64,000 nt of DNA, from assembly GCF_001742145.1 (NCBI RefSeq), contig NZ_CP015749.1, positions 1,426,001-1,490,000 on the forward strand, written 5' to 3'. A model generated the notes under the pieces. It did no database searches. It saw only the letters and a program-made list of their open reading frames with translations, and was not told where the DNA came from. Of the stretch, positions 10,101 to 18,697 are shown piece by piece. Position 1 is the first letter of the stretch. Every line of letters begins with the position of its first letter. Position numbers and translations under genes: made by a program. The stretch comes from Pectobacterium parmentieri. GTDB lineage: Bacteria; Pseudomonadota; Gammaproteobacteria; Enterobacterales; Enterobacteriaceae.

Positions 10101-10792
10101 ACATGGATAACGTGCGCAAGCGCATCACCATGGAAGTTGGCAGCTTCTGTCGTCAGGCGATCGCCGGTCGTTATCCACTGGTACGCAACGCACGCAGTGA
10201 AGTGACGCCAGACGATCTGGCGCGCATGTTCGCACCGGGCAGCGGCCTGATGGATAGCTTCTTCCGTGACAATCTGGCCAGTAAAGTAGACACCACTAAT
10301 GCCGCGTGGCGCTTTACGCCGGGTATCGACGGTAAAACGCTGCCGGGGGGCGAAGCACTGCTGCGTCCGTTCCAGCAGGCGCAGTCGATTCGTGATGCCT
10401 TCTTTGCCAACGGAGCCACCACATCGTCGTTCCGCATCACGCTGCGCACGGTGAAGATGGATAACGCGATCCTCAACCTGACGCTGGATGTTGACGGTCA
10501 GATTCTGCGTTACAGCCACGGCCCGCAGGCGGTGCAGATGGTGAACTGGCCCGGTTCAGGCGGCACCAGCCAGGTGCGCATGCAGCTCGGCCTGACTAAT
10601 GGCACTACCTCGACACTGGTCACCAGCGGCCCGTGGGCGCTTAATCGCTTCTTCGATCGCGCCCGGCTGACCTCAACCGGCGGTTTAACCCGCGAAGCCC
10701 GTTTCGACGTCGATGGTCATCAGGTCACGCTATCGTTCACGCCTGGCAGTATTCGCAACCCATTCCAGCTTCCCAGCTTTGGCTGCCCCTGA
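7175..10792 (+). CDS. tssM: T6SS inner-membrane protein TssM (IcmF)
   Basis: 1205 residues. Two membrane spans lie at about 12-32 and 47-64 and a third near 475-495, which places the large C-terminal half in the periplasm. The cytoplasmic domain between spans 2 and 3 has an intact Walker A (GAPGAGKTT, 145-153) and a Walker B-like VLLDTAGRY, so the NTPase may be functional, unlike in several T6SSs where it is lost. The end carries the IcmF/VasK domains that bind TssJ. It is in an operon with tssL and tagF. Confidence 0.96.
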   Translation: MLNILFAVLTSRLAWGFVGITALAFIIWVIGPVFSIADSRPLAPEHNRIISIALLYLVWGLSQAIPRLYNFWLNRKLMSSLETGKTDAPERLTNEEQALASRFSEATGILKKAHFQRNSSKGAPFWAQRFSHQYLYQLPWCMIIGAPGAGKTTALVNSGLQFPLADKFGKAALRGIGGTRNCDWWFTNEAVLLDTAGRYATQESQQERDASEWHHFLDLLRKYRGRQPINGVIVTLSVSDLLTQSPEAMRNQAIALRQRLMELHDRLGIRFPVYVLVTKTDLLKGFRSYFGSLDKAQREQIWGFTFPWAQASTADFELNSQFQKEYSLLQQRLDAGMADTLLAERDGQSRAEVYLFPQEFAALRPMLADALDTLFARSDFETQFAPRGIYFASGTQEGLPFDRVMGELNRALHLPSQREGGSRRWDQVDKNAPIPPNKGQSFFLKDVLENVIFQESGLAGSNRWWELRNRAGLWSGYLALLVLILIAGGLWVTSYSQNKSYLQEIAGKTPQVEQLGQQLQREGHGDLFALVPYLNTLLQLPKSADFSLDAPPQTRRMGLYRGTEINDATQALYGKALKQLLLPQVAQNITRWLRNDNGSDADYSYEALKAYQMLYQPKHYDGKFLQAWLMLNISRELPQNVTQQEVKQLAWHLQQLLETHIQSSPYAKDDALIKRGQVLINQMPLSQRVYGRLKRLLQRDGSLKSVTLSALGGPQSELVFSRKSGKSVNDGVSGLFTPDGYWQRVDKQIAPVTQALYQDDIWVLGGITPQENSQQTDLAVRQWYVQDYIRQWEQFLSDIQLNTSADLPQRINTARLLSGNHSPLRQWVINLGKLLTLTRESADEKTAQAQSSSGNNATRTLEALFNSMDTNATQGQGATQQSPEQAVAVHFAPIIELAQPLQPGGNVLAVDDFLHQIDDLYRYLTAVQDAANSGMPPPSNDAISRLQASAGRLPGSLQNMVSSMAVGASSDAQRRDMDNVRKRITMEVGSFCRQAIAGRYPLVRNARSEVTPDDLARMFAPGSGLMDSFFRDNLASKVDTTNAAWRFTPGIDGKTLPGGEALLRPFQQAQSIRDAFFANGATTSSFRITLRTVKMDNAILNLTLDVDGQILRYSHGPQAVQMVNWPGSGGTSQVRMQLGLTNGTTSTLVTSGPWALNRFFDRARLTSTGGLTREARFDVDGHQVTLSFTPGSIRNPFQLPSFGCP

Positions 10793-10806
10793 AACAGGAG
10801 CTGATA

Positions 10807-11514
10807 ATGACTCATTACGCTGCCCCCGGCTGGTACGGAAAATTGCCCAGCTCGGGTGACTTTGTGAAGCGACGTTTTCCCGATGCGCTCTATCGGCAGT
10901 GGTCCAACTGGTTTCAGGTCGGACTGCATCACTGGAAAACCAGTGATGAGGGGGATAACGCACCGTCGCGTGCCTTTCTCAACGCGCCAGTGTGGAATTT
11001 TGTCGTACCGCCGATGCTCGGTAGCCAGTTGATTCAGATGGGCTGCCTGATCGCCGCGTGCGACAGCGTCGGGCGCAACTATCCGCTGTGCGCACTGCGC
11101 CATTTCACGCCAGCAGAGTGGTCGCCAGCGCTGCTGGCATGCTCCGGCGAGTGGTATCAGCAGGTTGGTAATATGCTGTTGCGCGAGGTCCGGAGCGGCG
11201 GCACGCCAGAACAACTGGATCAGGCGTTGCTTCGCATCCCGCAGCCACAGGGGCTTGGCGAACAGTCGGGTATTCTCGACGTGATTGATGCGGGTGACTA
11301 CCCGTCAACGCTGAACTGGAAACGACCGGGTGACAGTTTTGACCCACAGTTCTACACCAGTTTCTGGTGGACCAATCAGAGCGACGGTTTCCCACTTTAT
11401 ACGCAGGTACATAGCGGCAATTTCACCGCGCAGTTGTTTTCGTTGTTGTTCGACCCAGCCGGTGGAGCAAAACCCGGACGAAACGGACTTTATCCACCGA
11501 TGTTTGAATCCTGA
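10807..11514 (+). CDS. tagF: T6SS-associated protein TagF
   Basis: 235 residues; the start WYGKLPSSGDFVKRRFP is the signature of the TagF/ImpM family. In characterised systems TagF is a cytoplasmic post-translational repressor that sequesters Fha/TagH or TssL until signalling relieves it. Here it lies between tssM and tssA, while its expected partners tagH, pppA and ppkA are downstream in the same cluster. It is a stand-alone TagF, not fused to a PP2C phosphatase as in some species. Confidence 0.9.
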   Translation: MTHYAAPGWYGKLPSSGDFVKRRFPDALYRQWSNWFQVGLHHWKTSDEGDNAPSRAFLNAPVWNFVVPPMLGSQLIQMGCLIAACDSVGRNYPLCALRHFTPAEWSPALLACSGEWYQQVGNMLLREVRSGGTPEQLDQALLRIPQPQGLGEQSGILDVIDAGDYPSTLNWKRPGDSFDPQFYTSFWWTNQSDGFPLYTQVHSGNFTAQLFSLLFDPAGGAKPGRNGLYPPMFES

Positions 11515-11519
11515 GGCCA

Positions 11520-12545
11520 ATGCGCATGACGATAAATGTAGATGCCTTGCTGGCACCGGTTAGCCGTGACAATCCCTGCGGCGACAACCTGGAGTATCAC
11601 GCGGATTTTCAGGCGATGGAACAGGCTAGCACGGGCAAAGCCGAGCAGCAGTTCGGTAACACCATTATCCCGGCGGAACCGGCGGACTGGAATAAAGTTG
11701 AAAAGCTGGCGATTGACTTACTGAGTCGCAGTAAAGACCTGCGCGTGATATTAGCGCTGACGCATGCATGGACCGAATTGAAAGGCCTGCCGGGTTACGC
11801 TCAAGGGTTGAAACTGATTGAGCAGGCACTGCTGCTGTACTGGGAGCCACTGTGGCCGCGTCTGAACGAGTTCAGCGAAGAAGATCCGTTTTATCGCATC
11901 AATGCTGTGGCGCTGCTGGGGGATAAATCGGCACTAAGCGGTGCGGTGCGCCAGTCCTGGCTGCTGCGTTATGCCTCGGACGGCATCACGCTGCGCGATG
12001 CCGTGGCGCTATGTGATGGTAGCAAAACGGACGTTGCCGAGTATCCCGGCGGTTTGCCACGCCTGACTGATGAACTGGCGCGCGGCGAACAGCCCGGCAC
12101 AGAAGCGGTTCTGCAAATAGCGGGATATTTACAAACTATTAGTGAAACCCTTGCTGAGCGCTTGGGTGAATCGGCGGTACCAGAGTTGGTACAACTGCGT
12201 AAACAGATTGCGATAATCGCCGAACGTTGTCAGGCCACCGATCTCAACGCCCTACGGCCCAAGGTTACCACTGCACAACCCGCCGAAACTGTCGCACCGG
12301 TTGCACTTACCCCGATGCGTGTTACCGCTGACTGGCGTAGTTTACCGCTCAATTCACGTGCCGATGCGCAACTGATGCTGGAGAAAGTGAAGCAGTATTT
12401 CACTCAGCATGAGCCAAGCCATCCGGCTCCGCTGATGATTGACCGCGTGCAGCGTCTGATCGAACTCGACTTTATGGACATTATCCGCGATCTCGCGCCG
12501 GATGGTGTGCATCAGATGGAAAACATTTTTGGACGCCGCGACTAA
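11520..12545 (+). CDS. tssA: T6SS priming/cap protein TssA
   Basis: 341 residues. The N-terminal ImpA_N domain is recognisable by VSRDNPCGDNLEYHADFQAME near residues 13-33 and by WEPLWPRLNE. The C-terminal part (SRADAQLMLEKVKQYFTQHEPSHPAPLMIDRVQRL) matches the short-TssA class that joins the baseplate and sheath. A second ATG at 11526 is equally possible. The gap to tagF is five bases. Confidence 0.9.
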   Translation: MRMTINVDALLAPVSRDNPCGDNLEYHADFQAMEQASTGKAEQQFGNTIIPAEPADWNKVEKLAIDLLSRSKDLRVILALTHAWTELKGLPGYAQGLKLIEQALLLYWEPLWPRLNEFSEEDPFYRINAVALLGDKSALSGAVRQSWLLRYASDGITLRDAVALCDGSKTDVAEYPGGLPRLTDELARGEQPGTEAVLQIAGYLQTISETLAERLGESAVPELVQLRKQIAIIAERCQATDLNALRPKVTTAQPAETVAPVALTPMRVTADWRSLPLNSRADAQLMLEKVKQYFTQHEPSHPAPLMIDRVQRLIELDFMDIIRDLAPDGVHQMENIFGRRD

Positions 12546-12624
12546 GCGAGCGTAACCACTCAACGCAGCGAAACCTGCGCGCTTCCTGCGGGACGTTATC
12601 CGCGCATTATTAATGGAGAAACCC

Positions 12625-13155
12625 ATGGCATCAACGAAATCCAGTGGGCAAAAGTTCATTGCCCGCAATCGCGCACCTCGCGTTCAGATCGAATATGACG
12701 TGGAAATTTATGGCGCGGAACGCAAAATTCAGTTGCCGTTCGTCATGGGGGTATTGGCGGATCTGGTGGGCAAACCGCTGGAGCCGCAGGTGGCCCTCGA
12801 TGAACGTAAATTCCTCGAAATCGACATCGATAACTTTGATGAGCGCATGAAAGCGTTGAAGCCGCGCGCTGCCTTTCAGGTGGATAACACGTTGAACGGC
12901 GAAGGTAAATTGAACATCGACCTGACTTTCGAAAGCATGGACGACTTCTCGCCTGACGCCATCGCGCGCAACGTTGAGCCACTGAGCAAGCTGTTGGATG
13001 CACGTACCCAGTTGGCTAACCTACTGACCTATATGGACGGTAAAAACGGTGCGGAAGAACTGGTCGGTAAAATTTTGCAAGACCCCACGCTGCTGCAGGC
13101 GTTGACGCATCTGCCGAAGCAGGACGATGCCGCTGAAGGTAAGGAAGATCAATAA
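12625..13155 (+). CDS. tssB: T6SS sheath small subunit TssB (VipA)
   Basis: About 176 residues. FIARNRAPRVQIEYDVEIYG and the glycine-poor helix ERMKALKPRAAFQV identify the contractile-sheath small subunit that interlocks with TssC. ATG 12625 follows GGAGA at good spacing; an in-frame ATG at 12613 lies inside that ribosome-binding region. The TAA stop overlaps the ATG of tssC by one base, ensuring equal synthesis of both sheath proteins. Confidence 0.95.
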   Translation: MASTKSSGQKFIARNRAPRVQIEYDVEIYGAERKIQLPFVMGVLADLVGKPLEPQVALDERKFLEIDIDNFDERMKALKPRAAFQVDNTLNGEGKLNIDLTFESMDDFSPDAIARNVEPLSKLLDARTQLANLLTYMDGKNGAEELVGKILQDPTLLQALTHLPKQDDAAEGKEDQ

Positions 13156-14654
13156 TGACCCAGACTTCACAACCGCAGCAACCGCAGGGCGAAACCCGTT
13201 TTAGTCAGGATGAGTTCAGCGCGCTGCTGAACAAAGAGTTCCGTCCGAAGAGCGATCAGGCGCGTGAAGCAGTAGAGCGCGCGGTGAAAACGTTGGCGCA
13301 GCAGGCATTGGAAAACGCCATTACCGTATCGAGTGATGCGTACCGCACCATTCAGGCGCTGATCGCTGAGATCGATGAAAAGCTGTCGCAGCAGGTGAAT
13401 CAGATCATTCACCACGATGATTTTCAGACGCTGGAAAGCGCGTGGCGCGGTCTGAATTATCTGGTGAAAAACACCGAAACTGACGAGATGCTGAAAATTC
13501 GTTTCATGAGCATCTCCAAGAAGGAGTTGGGCCGTAGCCTGAAACGTTTCAAAGGGGCGGGGTGGGATCAAAGCCCGCTGTTCAAAAAAATCTACGAGCA
13601 GGAGTATGGTCAGTTCGGTGGTGAACCGTTTGGCTGTCTGGTGGGCGATTATTACTTCGACCACAGCCCACAGGATGTCGAACTTCTGGGTGAAATGGCA
13701 CGCATCGGTGCGGCCGCACACTGTCCGTTCATCACCGGTACTGCACCGGGTGTGATGCAGATGGAATCCTGGCAGGAACTGGCTAACCCACGCGATCTGA
13801 CCAAGATTTTCCAAAACACCGAATATGCTGCATGGCGTAGCCTGCGTGAATCGGAAGATGCCCGCTACCTCGGTATGATGATGCCGCGTTTCCTCGCGCG
13901 TCTGCCTTACGGTATTCGCACCAATCCGGTTGATAACTTTGATTTTGAAGAGCAGACCGACGGCTCTGACCACAGCAATTATGCATGGAGCAATGCGGCT
14001 TACGCGATGGCAGCCAACATCAACCGCTCGTTTAAAGAATACGGCTGGTGTACCGCGATTCGCGGCGTGGAATCGGGTGGCGCAGTCGAAAACCTGCCGT
14101 GCCACACTTTCCCAAGTGATGACGGTGGCGTGGATATGAAGTGTCCGACCGAAATCGCCATCAGCGACAGACGCGAAGCCGAGCTGGCGAAAAACGGCTT
14201 TATGCCGCTGGTGCATCGTAAAAACTCTGACTTTGCCGCCTTTATCGGTGCACAGTCGCTGCAGAAGCCAACCGAGTATCACGATGCTGATGCCAGCGCC
14301 AACGCCCGCCTGGCCGCCCGTTTGCCCTATCTGTTCGCCTGCTGCCGCTTCGCGCATTACCTGAAATGCATTGTGCGCGACAAGATCGGTTCTTTCCGCG
14401 AGCGTGATGAAATGGAGCGCTGGTTGAACGATTGGGTAATGAACTACGTTGATGGCGATCCTGCTAATTCCTCGCAGGAAACCAAATCGCGTAAACCACT
14501 GGCCGCAGCCGAGGTAACCGTAGAGGAGCAGGAAGATAATCCAGGCTATTACGCAGCGAAATTCTTCCTGCGCCCGCATTATCAGCTAGAAGGCCTGACG
14601 GTTTCGCTGCGCCTAGTATCGAAACTGCCATCGCTGAAATCGAATGAAAATTGA
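13155..14654 (+). CDS. tssC: T6SS sheath large subunit TssC (VipB)
   Basis: 499 residues, normal length. Family motifs include the TLESAWRGLNYLV helix, LVGDYYFDH, the conserved tract ESGGAVENLPCHTFPSDDGG and the C-terminal NPGYYAAKFFLRPHYQLEGL. Six protomers per ring with TssB form the contractile sheath around the Hcp tube; ClpV recognises the contracted form through TssB/TssC. Overlaps tssB and is followed by a gene-free gap before hcp, so transcription may drop here. Confidence 0.96.
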   Translation: MTQTSQPQQPQGETRFSQDEFSALLNKEFRPKSDQAREAVERAVKTLAQQALENAITVSSDAYRTIQALIAEIDEKLSQQVNQIIHHDDFQTLESAWRGLNYLVKNTETDEMLKIRFMSISKKELGRSLKRFKGAGWDQSPLFKKIYEQEYGQFGGEPFGCLVGDYYFDHSPQDVELLGEMARIGAAAHCPFITGTAPGVMQMESWQELANPRDLTKIFQNTEYAAWRSLRESEDARYLGMMMPRFLARLPYGIRTNPVDNFDFEEQTDGSDHSNYAWSNAAYAMAANINRSFKEYGWCTAIRGVESGGAVENLPCHTFPSDDGGVDMKCPTEIAISDRREAELAKNGFMPLVHRKNSDFAAFIGAQSLQKPTEYHDADASANARLAARLPYLFACCRFAHYLKCIVRDKIGSFRERDEMERWLNDWVMNYVDGDPANSSQETKSRKPLAAAEVTVEEQEDNPGYYAAKFFLRPHYQLEGLTVSLRLVSKLPSLKSNEN

Positions 14655-14962
14655 TAGTTGAATGTAAGGGCATTTTATGGAATGCCATAATATATGGGTA
14701 AATATCGTCTTTTGATTTATTAAAAATAGAATCAATGTTCTTAATCGGTCTTGTTTATTATGCCGATGAGAAAAATTATTCACTTTTTTTATTAATCCAC
14801 AAAGTGGGGTAATAAAAAATCCCTCTGAATAACACATGTAGCGATATTCAGAAAACGAGGCAGAGGTAAAATATGGACTGTTTTATTCAGCCCCATGCTT
14901 TCCTGTTTGCCATAACGATGCTTTATCAAAGCAGAATATAAACCAAGCAAGAGAAGATAATT
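14655..14962. other. Intergenic region between tssC and hcp
   Basis: This 308-bp AT-rich gap is the largest within the core cluster and probably supplies hcp with its own promoter, in line with the large Hcp demand. A short hairpin (GGCATT at 14669-14674 with AATGCC at 14681-14686) could attenuate read-through from tssC. No reading frame in it looks real. Promoter and attenuator are inferences. Confidence 0.45.
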
Positions 14963-15445
14963 ATGGCTATTGATATGTTTTTAAAAGTTGATGGTGTGAC
15001 GGGTGAGTCTAAAGACGCTAACCACACCGGCTGGACGGATATCAATTCCTTTTACTGGGGCGCTAACCAACCTGGTAATATGTCCGTAGGTGGTGGCGGC
15101 GGGGCCGGTAAGGTTAATTTTGTCGACCTGAGTGTCAATGCGTTGATCGACAAATCAACTACCGCAATCCTTAAATATTGCGCAAGTGGTAAGCACCTTT
15201 CCAAAATTGAACTTTCGGTTTGTAAAGCGGGCGGTCAACAAGTGGAATATGCTCGTATCACTTTAGAAGATGTGCTCGTAACTTCCGTTAACTACACTGG
15301 CTCTGACAGTGGTGATACTGTTGGCATTACCTATGCCTTCCAGGCCTCAAAAGTGAAACAGCAGTACTGGGAACAAACTTCATCCGGCAGTAAAGGTGCT
15401 GAAAGCAGTGCGGGATGGAATATCAAAGAGAATAAAGAGGCGTAA
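14963..15445 (+). CDS. hcp: T6SS inner-tube protein Hcp (TssD)
   Basis: 160 residues. MAIDMFLKVDGVTGESKD, the GAGKVNFVDLSVNALIDKST tract and YAFQASKVKQQYWEQ are typical Hcp features. Hexameric rings stack into the tube that is fired outwards; small effectors bind in the ring lumen. No toxin extension is fused to it. The downstream neighbour is a probable small effector, a common arrangement for Hcp-carried cargo. Confidence 0.96.
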   Translation: MAIDMFLKVDGVTGESKDANHTGWTDINSFYWGANQPGNMSVGGGGGAGKVNFVDLSVNALIDKSTTAILKYCASGKHLSKIELSVCKAGGQQVEYARITLEDVLVTSVNYTGSDSGDTVGITYAFQASKVKQQYWEQTSSGSKGAESSAGWNIKENKEA

Positions 15446-15499
15446 TCGTTTTAGTAAAATTAGTGGCCCTACGGGGTCACTAATTTAAGGAGGGAAGTA

Positions 15500-15946
15500 A
15501 TGGCAAGTCATGTGATCTATATCAGACGGATGTGGCAAACTAATAAATCAACCATTAGTGTTTTTAATGTTTCTGACAGCAGTATTAAAGGGTATTTTTT
15601 GGAAAGGCCTGGACCAGATACGACTCAATCTAACCAAAACAAAAGAATTCCGGAGGGGGAATATAAAATAAAATGGCATAATTCATCTATTTCTGGTGTC
15701 ATTCCACATAATCCAGTTCCCATTCTATATAACTCTTCAGTTCCTCTTTCTCGTTATATTCTTATTCATAATGGTAATTTACCTATTCATAGCAAAGGAT
15801 GCTTGCTCATTGGTAGCTCTAAAGGAATAGACATTGTAGGAGGAAGCGTGCTTAAGTTAATAGAACTAAAAAAATTCATAAAAGATGAAGATATTGAGAA
15901 TTTCACAATAACCATTACATCCTGCTACACAGGATGTAGAGAATAA
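15500..15946 (+). CDS. DUF5675-like protein, candidate peptidoglycan-targeting T6SS effector
   Basis: 148 residues, no signal peptide. FLERPGPDTTQSNQNKRIPE, the RIPEGEYKIKW tract and IHNGNLPIHSKGCLLIG match the DUF5675 family. The last motif has a His, a Ser-x-Gly-Cys triplet and spacing like the active site of L,D-transpeptidase (YkuD) enzymes (HG...S-x-GC). Known T6SS effectors of the Tlde1 group (DUF2778) use such a fold to damage peptidoglycan. The gene lies 54 bp after hcp, is AT-rich compared with the core genes, and is followed by a secreted protein that could be its periplasmic immunity partner. The effector role is inferred; size fits Hcp-lumen transport. Confidence 0.7.
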   Translation: MASHVIYIRRMWQTNKSTISVFNVSDSSIKGYFLERPGPDTTQSNQNKRIPEGEYKIKWHNSSISGVIPHNPVPILYNSSVPLSRYILIHNGNLPIHSKGCLLIGSSKGIDIVGGSVLKLIELKKFIKDEDIENFTITITSCYTGCRE

Positions 15947-15962
15947 TTTAAAGGAATAGGAC

Positions 15963-16622
15963 ATGAAAAGAAATATTTTTATCTGCATAATAATTTTCCT
16001 TCTTTCTCCCTTGCCTTCTTTAGCTGATACTGTAAAAGATGGTGTATTGCAATTTTATTGGCTCCCACAGTGGAATAACGGGATAAATGACCCAGAGCTA
16101 AAGTTACGATTTTTTGTTTTTTCCAATGAAGGTAAGCAAAAAGAAGTCATTGATATTAAAGGTACTCATTCAAATGAGGCGTTCGTCAAAAAGAATTTCA
16201 AAACCATACCGGATGACTTTTTTATCAATAAGGAAGGTCATATGGAACAAAATGGTACAGTGACACTCAGGAAACTTATCAATTATAAAGAGTGCGATTC
16301 GGCCATTTGGCAGGCTGAATTTATTTCTTTTTTACAAAAAGATGCAAATTTTAAAATAGATGATAACTCAGATTCCTGTAATCCATTACCATATGTTATT
16401 ATTTATCAATTAAAAAGTGATGTGGATAATGTAAGTCTATTTGATAAGCCTAACGATACTGGAAAGATAATTTATGAAATCGACAGCCAGCACGCCCTCG
16501 TTAAAATTAAAACGGCTAACTCTGATTGGATTTATGTTGCTGAGTATGATGCATCCCAAAAAGACCTTATCGGCTCAAAAAAGGGCTATGTGAGATTAAA
16601 ACATCTTGATCCCCTTAACTAA
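15963..16622 (+). CDS. Secreted protein, candidate immunity to the DUF5675 effector
   Basis: 219 residues with a clear signal peptide (KRNIFICIIIFLLSPLPSLA, cleavage after SLADT region). The C-terminal third (VSLFDKPNDTGKIIYEIDSQ...WIYVAEYDASQ...GYVRLKHL) looks like an SH3-type domain. It starts 17 bp after the DUF5675 gene and shares its low GC. A periplasmic location is what is needed to protect peptidoglycan against an incoming L,D-transpeptidase-like toxin. I do not recognise the full-length family, so the immunity role rests on position and export signal. Confidence 0.65.
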   Translation: MKRNIFICIIIFLLSPLPSLADTVKDGVLQFYWLPQWNNGINDPELKLRFFVFSNEGKQKEVIDIKGTHSNEAFVKKNFKTIPDDFFINKEGHMEQNGTVTLRKLINYKECDSAIWQAEFISFLQKDANFKIDDNSDSCNPLPYVIIYQLKSDVDNVSLFDKPNDTGKIIYEIDSQHALVKIKTANSDWIYVAEYDASQKDLIGSKKGYVRLKHLDPLN

Positions 16623-16882
16623 CTTAAAAAATAACGCCACCTAACTAGTTAATTAAACGCATTTTATTCAACGCCATGCCATCAGCTTAAATAGGATATC
16701 CAACCGCGCTACTTATTGAGGAAATTAAACCGTATTACGCTTGATCAAATCCGGCCATTACAGTCATTCAAATAAAACTAAAACCCAACCGTACTATTAG
16801 ATGCATCTGCTCTCTATACCCCGTCCCTTTTCCCGCGAGAAGTGGGGGATAGATGTCGAACCGCTAACCGCAGGAACCCGTT

Positions 16883-18697
16883 ATGCGCTTTACGATAGTA
16901 ACGACTAAACCTGGCCACCAGCCACCGCAAATCCGTTGTGACTTCCTTCCGCCCGGTGGCACCATTGGTCGTGGGGTTGATAACAATCTGGTATTACCCG
17001 ATGACGATCGCACTATCTCTCGCCTGCAGGCGATTGTGCACATCACTGCGACGGGTGAATGCCGCCTGACCAACCGTGGCAACGTGACGCGTGTACAGCT
17101 CAACGATATCCCGCTGGAACGGGGCCGTCAGGTTGAATTACAGGATGGCGATGTGCTGGGTATTGGTGATTACCAACTGTTAGTCAACGATTTCAATAAC
17201 GCGCCGCAGTCGCAGGCTGCACTTATCGAGCCACTTCCTGCGGTCAAACCTATTATTATCGCCGATGAACCATCAGCGGAAAAAGCCAGCAACACGGCGA
17301 CGATCCCCAGTGAAATCTGGGATAGCCTCACCAAAGAATTTTCGATCTCTGATGATTTGTCGAAGCGTAAGAACACCATGCCTGAGCAGCCGATGGCGCA
17401 TCCGTTGACAGCGCCTGCAGGTGTTGAACGCAACCCGGAAGATCCTTTAGCACAGTTACTCAGCGATACGCCGCTGAATATCGGACAACAACCGCAAAAC
17501 ACCAGTCTATTCGATGAAGCTGATGCGCTTTTTGCTCAGGAAAGCATCTTTGACGACCGTACACCGAGCACACTCTCCGCGCAGCAAAATGCGGCAGCGC
17601 AGCCGCAGGTGGAAACCATCTCAACCGAGATCGAACCACTGAGCCTGTTCGGTAGCCAGAGCGCTACAGATGCGCGCAGTCACGACGATCCGCTCGGTCT
17701 GATGATGGGCAATGCGGTGCCGCTGGCACAGCCCGAGATTCTGGTTGCTAAGCCTGAACAGCCGGAACCTATCGCCGAAGCGCAGCCTGGAAGCGTACCG
17801 GTTGAACTCGCGGATCTCTGTAGCTCACCGCTGTTTGATAACATCGACACACAAGCCACCAGCGAATCGCTGTCGAGCAGTGAACCTGAGTTGAAGCAGC
17901 CTGACACAACCAATTCGCCAATCGATTATGGCGGTATCACGCTGCCGACGCCGCAGGCGGTACAGCGCACGCCATTGCCAACGCCGAAAGGGCGCTTGCG
18001 TATCGACCCGGTAGCCTCTGGCAGCCAGGCCAGTGCGCCTACAGCGAGCAGCATAGCCAGCCAAAGCAGCGGCGAACGGCTGAAAGGCGAACTGCTGGAT
18101 GCACTGCTGGAAGGCATGGGTCTGCGCGATCTGCAGCCGACGCCACAGTTAGACCGTGAGCAGATGTTGCAGTTTGGTCAGATGCTCAGCATGTTCTCGC
18201 AGGGCACGGTGGCGCTGCTGTCGTCGCGTTCGATCCTCAAACGCGGCGTAAAAGCAGATATGACGATGATCCTCGATGACGCCAACAACCCATTTAAGCT
18301 ACTGCCTTCCGGCAAAACCGTGTTGATGCAGATGTTTGGCAGTCGTATGCCAGGCTTTATGCCGCCGCGTCAGGCGGTACGTGATGCGCTGATCGATCTA
18401 CAGGCACACCAGTTGGGGATGATTGCCGGGATCCGCGCCATCATCGCCTCAATGTTGCAATCCTTTAATCCGGACCAGCTAGAAGAAGAGGCGCGTCAGG
18501 CGGGCGCAGTCTCACGTCTGGGTTTACCCGGTAGCCGTAAAGCGGCGCTGTGGGAGCATTTCGTGGAGCGCTACAGTGAGACGGCAGGCGAGATCGAAGA
18601 CGATTTTCACACCCTGTTTGGTGAAGCGTTCCTGCATGCCTATGACCTGGAAGTTAATCAGTACAAAGACTCACAAACCCACACGGATGCCACATGA
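16883..18697 (+). CDS. tagH: T6SS FHA-domain protein TagH (Fha)
   Basis: 604 residues. The N-terminal FHA domain (GGTIGRGVDNNLVLPDDD, then TISRLQAIVHI) has the Arg and Ser used to bind phosphothreonine. A long, acidic, proline-rich linker follows (about 120-370), then the conserved C-terminal TagH/VasC domain (about 400-595). In T6SSs under threonine-phosphorylation control the kinase PpkA phosphorylates this scaffold to promote assembly and the PP2C phosphatase reverses it. Its 3' end overlaps the phosphatase gene by four bases (ATGA), so both are co-translated. Confidence 0.93.
   Translation: MRFTIVTTKPGHQPPQIRCDFLPPGGTIGRGVDNNLVLPDDDRTISRLQAIVHITATGECRLTNRGNVTRVQLNDIPLERGRQVELQDGDVLGIGDYQLLVNDFNNAPQSQAALIEPLPAVKPIIIADEPSAEKASNTATIPSEIWDSLTKEFSISDDLSKRKNTMPEQPMAHPLTAPAGVERNPEDPLAQLLSDTPLNIGQQPQNTSLFDEADALFAQESIFDDRTPSTLSAQQNAAAQPQVETISTEIEPLSLFGSQSATDARSHDDPLGLMMGNAVPLAQPEILVAKPEQPEPIAEAQPGSVPVELADLCSSPLFDNIDTQATSESLSSSEPELKQPDTTNSPIDYGGITLPTPQAVQRTPLPTPKGRLRIDPVASGSQASAPTASSIASQSSGERLKGELLDALLEGMGLRDLQPTPQLDREQMLQFGQMLSMFSQGTVALLSSRSILKRGVKADMTMILDDANNPFKLLPSGKTVLMQMFGSRMPGFMPPRQAVRDALIDLQAHQLGMIAGIRAIIASMLQSFNPDQLEEEARQAGAVSRLGLPGSRKAALWEHFVERYSETAGEIEDDFHTLFGEAFLHAYDLEVNQYKDSQTHTDAT

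Noticed and set aside
13167..14579. 470-codon frame antisense to tssC
   Set aside because: Mirror frame of a strongly codon-biased gene; tssC on the other strand is certain.
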